Shown here one piece after another: positions 7,658-13,342 of a DNA stretch of 13,342 nt (its first letter is position 1; each line of letters opens with the position of its first letter). The DNA lies in the NCBI GenBank assembly GCA_938046705.1, contig CALIWP010000302.1, positions 1 through 13,342 on the forward strand. The letters are read 5' to 3'. Under the pieces are notes generated by a model. The model did not search any database. It was given only the letters and a program-made list of their open reading frames with translations, and was not told where the DNA came from. The DNA is from an uncultured Campylobacter sp. (GTDB lineage: Bacteria > Campylobacterota > Campylobacteria > Campylobacterales > Campylobacteraceae). The translations under genes and the position numbers were made by a program.

Positions 7658-8431
7658 CTACTCTACCCCGAACGCTGACTTTGCGACTACGGCCGGTACG
7701 CCGGCATCGTCGTAAAAAATATCCACGTTTACTTTATAAAGCTCTTGTATTAGCTCTTTAGTTATGGTTTCTTTGGCTTCGCCCTTGGCTTTTATCTTGC
7801 CGTCGCTCAGTAGCAACACCTCGTCGCTAAACTGCGACGCTAGCGATAAATCGTGCAGTATCATAACGGTAGTTATACCGTGCTCGCGCGTAAATTTCCT
7901 AACGCAGTCCAAAAGCACGCATTGATGGTGCATATCAAGAGCCGAAACAGGCTCATCCAAAAGTAAAATTTTAGGCTTTTTGATAAGCACGGAGGCAAAC
8001 ATCACCATCTGGCGCTGGCCGCCTGAGAGCTGCATCACGTCGCGACCGGCTAGGTGCAAAATCCCTAGTTTTTTCATTATCTCTACGGCCGAGTTTATTT
8101 GCTCGTCTTTTAGATAAAGCCCGAGACTATCCATAAGCCCTAGCAAAACGACCTCAAGAGCCGTTAAACTTGCGTCTACGTAGCTATCTTGGGGCATGTA
8201 GCCGATTTTCTTTTTCCACGAGAAATGGTTTTTGAAATTTAACATCTCTTCGCCGAATTTAATCTCGCCCTCATAGCCCATCTCGCCGAAAATCGCGCTT
8301 ATGAGCGTAGTTTTGCCTGCGCCGTTAGGCCCTAGTACGGAGTAAACCTTGCCTTCTTCAAAGCTAGCGTTTACGGCATCTGCCGTGCAAAGCGAGCCGC
8401 GGTATATCGTTAAATTCTTAAGCTCTAGCAT
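7658..8431 (-). CDS. ABC transporter ATPase, FecE/FepC/BtuD family (iron complex, haem or cobalamin type uptake)
   Basis: This is the cytoplasmic energy subunit of a type II metal-chelate importer. The 257-residue product has all ATPase motifs: Walker A GPNGAGKT (34-41), Q-loop Gln81 in YMPQDSYVD, signature LSGGQRQ (135-141), Walker B ILLLDEP (155-161), D-loop SALD and switch His193 in ILHDLSLA. The length is normal. ATG 8429-8431 overlaps the permease stop by seven bases (ATGCTAG). It is the third of four genes running in the same direction with overlapping or nearly touching ends. Nothing in the ATPase reveals the cargo; siderophore-iron, haem, cobalamin and other metal complexes all use this family. 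Confidence 0.93.
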   Translation of the reverse strand: MLELKNLTIYRGSLCTADAVNASFEEGKVYSVLGPNGAGKTTLISAIFGEMGYEGEIKFGEEMLNFKNHFSWKKKIGYMPQDSYVDASLTALEVVLLGLMDSLGLYLKDEQINSAVEIMKKLGILHLAGRDVMQLSGGQRQMVMFASVLIKKPKILLLDEPVSALDMHHQCVLLDCVRKFTREHGITTVMILHDLSLASQFSDEVLLLSDGKIKAKGEAKETITKELIQELYKVNVDIFYDDAGVPAVVAKSAFGVE

Positions 8432-9480
8432 ACGTTTTTCCTTGAGAGGATGATCCAGAAGAAAAACGGCACGCCCACAAACGCCGTGATGATGCCGACC
8501 GGAAAGAGTCCGCCCGGATTTATAACCTTAGAAAGTACCGAAGCTATCGACAAAAACGCCGCACCGACGAAGATAGTAGTAGGCAGGAAAAATCTCTGAT
8601 CCTCGCCGACTAAATTTCTAGCGATATGCGGAGCGACCAGGCCGATAAAGCCTATAACGCCGACGAAGCTAATAACCGTAGCCGTCATAACCGAAACTAT
8701 AAGCAAAATTTTAATCCTAAGGGCGGATAAATTTACGCCCATGCTTTTGGCTCGCTCTTCACCCAGTTTCAAAGCCGTTAGCGCCCAAGTATTTAGCATC
8801 AGTAGCGAGATGCATACGACCGTTACGACCGTAGCGACGGCTAGCGTACTCCATTTAGCCTTTTGGAGGCTACCGAACAGCCAAAACAAAATCGCTTGCG
8901 AAATCTCTGGCGCGGACAAAAACTGCACCAAAGAGAGCATAGACTGAAACAAAAACAAAAGCGCGATACCGACTAAAACCAAAGTAGCCGATCCAAATCG
9001 CCTCATCATCGAAAACAAAAACAGTATAGACGCCGCTAGCATCGTCATGATAAACGCACCGATAGGCACGGCGTAAATTTGAGGCAGTCCAAACGAACCA
9101 AACGCCATCACCAGTGATGCGCCAAACCCTGCCGCCGCGGCAAGTCCCAGCGTATAGGGGCTTGCCATGGGGTTGTTTAAAAGCGTCTGTATCTCTGCGC
9201 CTCCCGCTCCCAAAGCTGCGCCCACTACTAAAGCCATAAGCGCTACGGGAAGCCTGATATCGTAAACGATGTGGTATAAAAATTTATCCTGCTCGCCGCC
9301 TAAAATCGGCTGTAAAAGCGTATCTACGACTTCTCTTGGCGAGAGCATCGCAGGCCCGGTACCGATATCAAACACCATCGAGACAAGACCCACGGCTATA
9401 AAGCTCAAGATGATGATTAAGCGTTTAAATTCGCGCTTTCTATGAGCCTTTACGACCTCTTCGGAACTTATTTTATTCAT
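8425..9480 (-). CDS. ABC transporter permease, FecCD/BtuC family
   Basis: The 351-residue product is a multi-span inner membrane permease, about ten spans after a charged N-terminal tail of some 20 residues. Family motifs: DIRLPVALMALVVGAALG (74-91), LNNPMASPYTLG (101-112), the coupling-helix segment LGEERAKSMG (239-248) that contacts the ATPase, GFIGLVAPHIARNLVG (277-292), and PVGIITAFVGVPFF (327-340). It probably works as a homodimer, since only one permease gene is present. ATG 9478-9480 overlaps the stop of the binding-protein gene in the sequence ATGA, a classic coupling overlap, and its own end overlaps the ATPase start. FecCD family is secure; cargo unknown. Confidence 0.94.
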   Translation of the reverse strand: MNKISSEEVVKAHRKREFKRLIIILSFIAVGLVSMVFDIGTGPAMLSPREVVDTLLQPILGGEQDKFLYHIVYDIRLPVALMALVVGAALGAGGAEIQTLLNNPMASPYTLGLAAAAGFGASLVMAFGSFGLPQIYAVPIGAFIMTMLAASILFLFSMMRRFGSATLVLVGIALLFLFQSMLSLVQFLSAPEISQAILFWLFGSLQKAKWSTLAVATVVTVVCISLLMLNTWALTALKLGEERAKSMGVNLSALRIKILLIVSVMTATVISFVGVIGFIGLVAPHIARNLVGEDQRFFLPTTIFVGAAFLSIASVLSKVINPGGLFPVGIITAFVGVPFFFWIILSRKNVC

Positions 9481-10589
9481 TTTTCGTCCGCTTGGATGGC
9501 TATAGTTCCGACGGGAACGACAGGCAAGTACTTTTTGTGAAAATCAATGTAGGTCTTTATCGGATCTACGTCTTTAAATAGCTGCGGATACAAAGCTTTT
9601 GCGATGTATTGCACCATCGCCATATCCGCAAGAGTTCTTGACGCGCCCATGTATAGGCCGTATAGGCGGTTATTTTTGATAGCCGGAAGCTCTGACCAAC
9701 CGACGCGTTTTTTAAATCCGTCCAGTCTTTTTAGCGCTTCGGCTTTATCTATGTTTATGCCCATTACCATCGCAGTCGGTTCTTTTTTTAGTTCGGTTTC
9801 GCGGCCTGTTATCATTATAACGTCGGGTTTTGCGGCTATGACTTGCTCGGCGTTGATGGGTGCCCACTGCTCGACTAGATCGGCTGCGATATTATCTCCG
9901 CCGGCCAAATCTATCAGCGAACCCCACATATCTTTACCGTAGGTTATCCCTGTGTCGTCAGGACCGCCGCGGCCGAATTCTATGTAAATTTTAGGTTTAG
10001 GCAAATTTGCTTTTGCGATGCGGTCGCCCACTTCTTTTACGGTGTCTTCGTATAGTTTAGAGATCTCGTCCGCTCTTTTTTCCTCGCCTAAAATTTCGCC
10101 TAAAATTTTAGTGCTTTTTACGTGAAGCTCAACCTTCTCGCGGTTATAATCAAGCACGACTATCGGGATATTTAGATCGGCTAAAGGCTTTAAATCAGGC
10201 TCTAGCACGTTATACTGCCAAGATGCGAGTATTAGCAAATCGGGTTTTAGAGAGATAACTTTTTCTACCGAGAACGTACCGACCTCTACCTCGCCGAAGT
10301 CCGCAAGCTTATTTAGCTGCGGTAGGGCTTTGCTATATAGATCCCAACTAGCAGGCGTCCAGTCCGTCCAAACCTCTTTTGAAAAGCCTACGACTTTATC
10401 TAAAGCCTTAGTGCCGCCGACGGCTAAAAAGTCGGTGTAGTAAAAACCCAAAGCTATGCGTTTAACGGGCAAATTTACCTTTACTTCGCGACCCAAGACG
10501 TCTTTTATGACCTTAGTTTCGGCCGCCGCTTGGGTCGCCGAAAACACCGCAAAAAGCACCAACAGCACTTTTAAAAAAGTTCTTTTCAT
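9477..10589 (-). CDS. Periplasmic substrate-binding protein of a metal-chelate ABC importer (BtuF/FepB/FecB fold)
   Basis: The 370-residue product starts MKRTFLKVLLVLFAVFS and has a signal peptide likely cut after TQA or AAA (about residues 21-23). There is no lipobox cysteine, so it should be soluble in the periplasm. The mature part follows the class III binding-protein pattern: VIKDVLGREVKVNLPVKRI (27-45), a first lobe ending in KPDLLILASWQYN (115-127), a long linking helix, and a second lobe with YIEFGRGGPDDTG (202-214), WGSLIDLAGGDNIA (222-235) and KPDVIMITG (254-262). ATG 10587-10589 has AAGGA eight bases upstream; an in-frame ATG at 10626-10628 has no ribosome site and would put 13 residues before the signal peptide. 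First gene of its operon, preceded by a Fur-box candidate. Iron complexes are the best guess for cargo, but haem, nickel or cobalamin cannot be excluded. Confidence 0.9.
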   Translation of the reverse strand: MKRTFLKVLLVLFAVFSATQAAAETKVIKDVLGREVKVNLPVKRIALGFYYTDFLAVGGTKALDKVVGFSKEVWTDWTPASWDLYSKALPQLNKLADFGEVEVGTFSVEKVISLKPDLLILASWQYNVLEPDLKPLADLNIPIVVLDYNREKVELHVKSTKILGEILGEEKRADEISKLYEDTVKEVGDRIAKANLPKPKIYIEFGRGGPDDTGITYGKDMWGSLIDLAGGDNIAADLVEQWAPINAEQVIAAKPDVIMITGRETELKKEPTAMVMGINIDKAEALKRLDGFKKRVGWSELPAIKNNRLYGLYMGASRTLADMAMVQYIAKALYPQLFKDVDPIKTYIDFHKKYLPVVPVGTIAIQADEK

Positions 10590-10619
10590 ATCGTTCCTTT
10601 TTGTTGAAATGAGAGCGCA

Positions 10620-10625
10620 ATAATA
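10620..10625 (-). promoter_or_regulatory. Likely -10 box of the metal-uptake operon
   Basis: TATTAT on the minus strand, 30 bases before the binding-protein ATG. A second candidate, TATATT at 10652-10657, overlaps the Fur-box candidate. Either would place Fur next to or on the promoter. Confidence 0.4.
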
Positions 10626-10655
10626 CAAAAATGCATCTTAACCTAGGTTTAAATA

Positions 10656-10670
10656 TAATAATTAATATCA
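10656..10670. promoter_or_regulatory. Fur-box candidate
   Basis: Read on the minus strand, TGATATTAATTATTA matches the 7-1-7 Fur consensus TGATAAT-N-ATTATCA at 12 of 14 defined positions. It lies 67 bases before the binding-protein ATG and 95 bases before the recJ leader ORF. AT-rich DNA gives chance matches, but position in front of a metal-uptake operon supports it. Confidence 0.55.
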
Positions 10671-10725
10671 TTTCAAATATAATTTCGACTCGTTTAAAAT
10701 TATAAGAAATTAAATTTCAAAAAGC

Positions 10726-10731
10726 TATAAT
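10726..10731 (+). promoter_or_regulatory. -10 box for the recJ leader ORF and recJ
   Basis: TATAAT (in GCTATAATTTG), 33 bases before the leader ORF start and 175 bases before recJ. It is the only good -10 in front of recJ on this strand. Confidence 0.55.
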
Positions 10732-10764
10732 TTGCGCATTAGAAAATAAAAAAGAAGGAAAAAG

Positions 10765-10917
10765 ATGAAATTTGATCCAAAATTTAGCCTTTTTTGCGGC
10801 GCGGCAGGGGTAAATTTGACCCCGGGGGCGAGCGAAAATTTAGGCAAAAACGGTGGCAAGGCGGCGAAATTTGACGGCGAGGCTTACGCAAAAGCCCGTC
10901 AAAACGATGTTAAATAA
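10765..10917 (+). CDS. 50-residue leader ORF overlapping recJ, function unknown
   Basis: ATG 10765-10767 is preceded by a strong ribosome site, GAAGGA (10754-10759), five bases away. The frame runs to TAA at 10915-10917 and overlaps the recJ start by 11 bases (ATGTTAAATAA). The product is lysine/glycine/alanine-rich (MKFDPKFSLFCGAAG..., ending AKARQNDVK) with no membrane span, signal peptide or domain I recognise. Because recJ itself has no visible ribosome site, the ORF probably serves to bring ribosomes to recJ by termination-reinitiation. It could also be the remnant of a former upstream gene. The good ribosome site and the overlap make translation likely; a function for the peptide is not implied. 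Confidence 0.6.
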   Translation: MKFDPKFSLFCGAAGVNLTPGASENLGKNGGKAAKFDGEAYAKARQNDVK

Positions 10918-12478
10918 GGAAAAGATAAAGGAATTACTGAACCAAAGATTTGAAAATGACATTCACAAAAAACTTTCAGAAATTCCTACGCCCGATGCGT
11001 TAAAGGATGTATTTAAGGGTGCCGAGCGTATAAAGCGCGCGATCGAGCGAAACGAAAAGATCGTCATCGTCGGCGACTACGACGTGGACGGCGTGATCGC
11101 CAGCGTCATAATGGCCGAGTTTTTCGATGATTTGGGCGTTAGCGAGTATTTCGTGCGTATCCCAAATCGCTTTAGCGACGGATATGGGCTAAATCCGCAA
11201 ATCGTCGAGGAGATCGCGGACGCTGGCCTCATAGTAACCGTAGACAACGGCATCTCGGCAAACGACGCGGCTCAAATTTGTAAACAAAAAGGCATCGATC
11301 TCATCATCACCGATCACCACATGCCGCCAGACGTCCTACCTGAGGCCTACGCGATCATAAACCCGAAGCAAAAGGATTGCCCTTTTCCAAATGTCGAAAT
11401 TTGCGGCGCTCAGGTTGCGTGGTATCTAGTGGGCGCGCTAAAAGACGTGTGCCGTATCAACTACGATATGGGTAAATTTCTCGATCTCCTCGCTATCGCG
11501 ATAATAGCCGATATGATGGAGCTTCGCGACCTAAATCGCATCCTGGTTAAGCTCGGCGTAAACCGCCTAAACAGCTCGCGCAGGCCTGCATTTACCGCGA
11601 TAAAGCAGCTTTACGGCAAGGATAAATTTGAGTGCGACGACATTAGCTTTCTCATCGCGCCGCTTATCAACTCCTCGGGCCGCATGGACGATGCGAGCGT
11701 ATCTTTTGAGTTTTTGCGCGCCAAAAGCTTAGACCGCGCCTGCGAGTGCCTCGACACCATCGTGAGCTTTAACAACTCGCGCAAGGAGGAGGAGCGCACG
11801 CTTTTTGAGTGCTCGCTAAAGGACGTACGCGAGGACGAGCACATCATCGTGACCTGGGGTAGGGGCTGGCATGAGGGCGTCATCGGTATCGTCGCATCGC
11901 GTCTAGCAAAGCAGTTTAAAAAGCCCGCCATCGTCTTTAGCATCGACGAAAACCGCGCCAAAGGCAGCGCTAGAAGCGTGGGCAAGCTAGACATCCTCTC
12001 GCTCATCGCTAGCCACGAAAATTTGCTCGCGGGCTACGGCGGACACAAAGGGGCGGCCGGCATCGTGATAGATCCGGCAAATTTAGAAGCGTTTAAAAAC
12101 GCGATAAATAGCTCGTGTATGCTGATGGATTTGCACGAATTTAGCGCGTTTGACGAGCCTCTAGGCGAGATAGAAGCCGGCGAAGTGGACTTTGAGCTAC
12201 TTGAAATTTTGGAGCATTTCGAGCCCTACGGACAGAAAAATCCGCGCCCGCTCTTTGAGATCAAATCCGCCGTCGTCAAAAACAAAAAACTAATCGGCAG
12301 GGAGCAAAATCACCTAAAGCTCATCCTGCAAAAAGACGGCAAGTGCCTTGAAGCGCTGTTTTTTAACTTCACTCGCGAGCCGCATGCGGGCGAGAGCATA
12401 GACCTCGTTTTTTCGGTATCGAAAAACTCGTTTCGCGGACTGGTTACGCCGCAACTACTGGTAAAAGAGATTTTGTAA
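10907..12478 (+). CDS. recJ: Single-stranded-DNA-specific 5'-3' exonuclease RecJ
   Basis: RecJ degrades single-stranded DNA 5' to 3' in recombinational repair (RecFOR pathway) and mismatch repair. The 523-residue product has the DHH-family motifs: VGDYDVDG (55-62), VDNGIS (112-117), TDHHMPP (135-141) with the name-giving Asp136-His137-His138, and LLAIAIIADMMEL (194-206). NSSGRMDDAS (255-264) follows, then the DHHA1 domain with GWHEGVIGIVASRL (320-333), KGSARS (352-357) and GYGGHKGAAG (376-385). A C-terminal OB-fold region starts at about 436 (HFEPYGQKNPRPLF). I chose ATG 10907-10909 (MLNKEKIKELL); it has no ribosome site and lies in the last codons of the leader ORF, so translation is probably coupled. 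A GTG at 10853 would add 18 basic residues without a ribosome site. Length fits Campylobacter RecJ, shorter than E. coli's 577. Confidence 0.95.
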   Translation: MLNKEKIKELLNQRFENDIHKKLSEIPTPDALKDVFKGAERIKRAIERNEKIVIVGDYDVDGVIASVIMAEFFDDLGVSEYFVRIPNRFSDGYGLNPQIVEEIADAGLIVTVDNGISANDAAQICKQKGIDLIITDHHMPPDVLPEAYAIINPKQKDCPFPNVEICGAQVAWYLVGALKDVCRINYDMGKFLDLLAIAIIADMMELRDLNRILVKLGVNRLNSSRRPAFTAIKQLYGKDKFECDDISFLIAPLINSSGRMDDASVSFEFLRAKSLDRACECLDTIVSFNNSRKEEERTLFECSLKDVREDEHIIVTWGRGWHEGVIGIVASRLAKQFKKPAIVFSIDENRAKGSARSVGKLDILSLIASHENLLAGYGGHKGAAGIVIDPANLEAFKNAINSSCMLMDLHEFSAFDEPLGEIEAGEVDFELLEILEHFEPYGQKNPRPLFEIKSAVVKNKKLIGREQNHLKLILQKDGKCLEALFFNFTREPHAGESIDLVFSVSKNSFRGLVTPQLLVKEIL

Positions 12479-12481
12479 ATT

Positions 12482-12525
12482 TAATCTCGGTTTCGCTAAA
12501 CTCAAATTTGATGAAACCGAGATTA
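12482..12525 (+). terminator. Hairpin after recJ, possible terminator
   Basis: TAATCTCGGTTTC (12482-12494) pairs perfectly with GAAACCGAGATTA (12513-12525), 13 bp around an 18-base loop, starting four bases after the recJ stop codon. The following sequence, CTTAAATTTATAATT, is T-rich but not a clean T-run, and the loop is large. It may end transcription weakly or protect the 3' end. Confidence 0.5.
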
Positions 12526-12708
12526 CTTAAATTTATAATTCTAATCCGTTAAAGTTACTTTTCTACACACTTAACGCAAACGACCGAAATATCAGGGTTT
12601 GAGCTAAATTTCACACAAAATAATTAACATTACATAAATATTCATACTTTATTTAAGTCGATTTTTGCTTTAATTTCAATATTAAATATTAATTTTGCAG
12701 GAGCGAAA

Positions 12709-13342
12709 ATGAAAATTTCTTACGTTTTGGCGCTGGCCATGGCGTCAAATTTGATGCTTAGCGCCGAGGAGGCGATAAGCCTGAGTCCCGTTACCGTCTC
12801 GTCAAAAATGCAAAAATCAGCACTCGACGAACCAACCAACGCCCAAATAGCCGGGAAAGGCGCGATACTGGAAAACAGCGACATCGCCAAATCGCTTTCA
12901 AATTTGAACGGCTTTACGATGGAGCGCAAGGGCGGAGGCGGCAGCGAGGTTTATTATCGCTCGCAAACGGCGGCTAGGTTGCCCGTACTTATCGACGGTA
13001 GCACGCTAAACGGCGGCTGCGGCATGCGTATGGATACGCCCATCACTTACATCTCGGCGCAAAACTACAGCTCGGTTCGTATCGTAAAAGGCCCGCAAGA
13101 CGTCAGATACGGTGCACTCATTAGCGGCGGTATATTTTTCGATAGGGAGATAACAAGGCTGTCAAAACCGAGCTTTGGAGGAAACGTAAGCGTGCTGGGA
13201 GGTAGTTTTAAGCGGTTTGAAACTACCGCGGATGTGGCAGCGGGAAATGAGCTGGGCAGCATAGAGGTCTCAGGCGGACACTACGAGAGCGGCGACTATA
13301 AAAGCGGCGGCGGACAGAAAATGCATACACACTATAAACGTA
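12709..13342 (+). CDS. TonB-dependent outer membrane receptor, OprC/NosA copper-receptor type (3' end outside window)
   Basis: The frame is open from ATG 12709 to the window edge, giving 211 residues of what is usually a 650-750-residue outer membrane barrel. A signal peptide (residues 1 to about 19, MKISYVLALAMASNLMLSA) is followed by a TonB-box-like ISLSPVTVSS and the plug domain. Plug signatures include VLIDGSTLNGGCGMRMDTP (93-111), TYIS (113-116) and VRIVKGPQDVRYG (123-135). The CGMRMDxPxxY-KGPQ-VRYG pattern is the one I associate with TonB-dependent copper receptors (OprC, NosA). Cys104 and Met108 match the CxxxM half of OprC's copper site. AGGAG (12699-12703) lies five bases before ATG. 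Upstream 12526-12708 is AT-rich, with AATATTAAATATTAA at 12679-12693 as a weak promoter or operator candidate; I see no convincing Fur box. Receptor class very secure, copper assignment fairly so. Confidence 0.9.
   Translation, partial: MKISYVLALAMASNLMLSAEEAISLSPVTVSSKMQKSALDEPTNAQIAGKGAILENSDIAKSLSNLNGFTMERKGGGGSEVYYRSQTAARLPVLIDGSTLNGGCGMRMDTPITYISAQNYSSVRIVKGPQDVRYGALISGGIFFDREITRLSKPSFGGNVSVLGGSFKRFETTADVAAGNELGSIEVSGGHYESGDYKSGGGQKMHTHYKR

Noticed and set aside
10590..10628. Upstream ATG for the periplasmic binding protein
   Set aside because: It adds 13 residues ahead of an otherwise ideal signal peptide, overlaps the likely -10 box and lacks a ribosome site, whereas ATG 10587-10589 has AAGGA.
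10853..10906. GTG start of recJ at 10853
   Set aside because: The extra 18 residues (ARRRNLTARL...) are out of the family pattern, lack a ribosome site and lie in another frame of the leader ORF.
12720..13262. Minus-strand open frames opposite the TonB receptor
   Set aside because: Each lies antisense to the signal peptide and plug domain of a clear receptor and shows no independent support.

Overview
The window looks like chromosomal DNA of an epsilonproteobacterium of the genus Campylobacter, probably one of the higher-GC oral/enteric species (the showae/rectus/curvus/concisus group). This rests on the very frequent AAATTT/CAAATTTG words, TATAAT-type -10 boxes without obvious -35 boxes, and the gene set (pyrG and recJ together, a cytochrome bd operon, iron/metal uptake). 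The species is an inference. I saw no tRNA, rRNA, CRISPR array, insertion sequence or phage gene.

Layout. (1) 1-449 +, the 3' end of ilvD, closed by a strong terminator. (2) 450-772, a gene-poor gap holding that terminator, a minus-strand terminator for the next gene, and an unexplained 51-codon minus-strand frame. (3) 773-1918 -, an iron-dependent alcohol dehydrogenase. Its promoter, ribosome binding site and start sit inside a 24-bp near-perfect inverted repeat. (4) 4992 down to 1998 -, a tightly coupled operon: DUF4492 protein, cydA, cydB and a 42-aa single-span membrane protein. This is a Bacteroidota-style cytochrome bd oxidase with two small partners. (5) 5125-6789 +, pyrG, ending in a bidirectional terminator. 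(6) 10589 down to 6812 -, a four-gene operon with overlapping or nearly touching ends: periplasmic binding protein, FecCD-type permease, FecE-type ATPase and an orphan ATP-grasp enzyme, with a good Fur-box candidate in front. (7) 10765-12478 +, a 50-codon leader ORF overlapping the start of recJ. (8) 12709-13342 +, the 5' part of a TonB-dependent receptor of the OprC/NosA copper-receptor type, running off the window.

How it fits together. The bd oxidase and the alcohol dehydrogenase are redox genes transcribed in the same direction. The inverted repeat between them looks placed to stop read-through from the oxidase operon being translated into dehydrogenase. pyrG and recJ, which I recall as neighbours in C. 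jejuni, are here split by the metal-uptake/ATP-grasp operon, so that operon looks like an accessory insertion or replacement at this locus. Together with the copper-type receptor downstream of recJ it gives the region a metal-acquisition theme, though nothing in the sequence proves that receptor and ABC transporter share a substrate.
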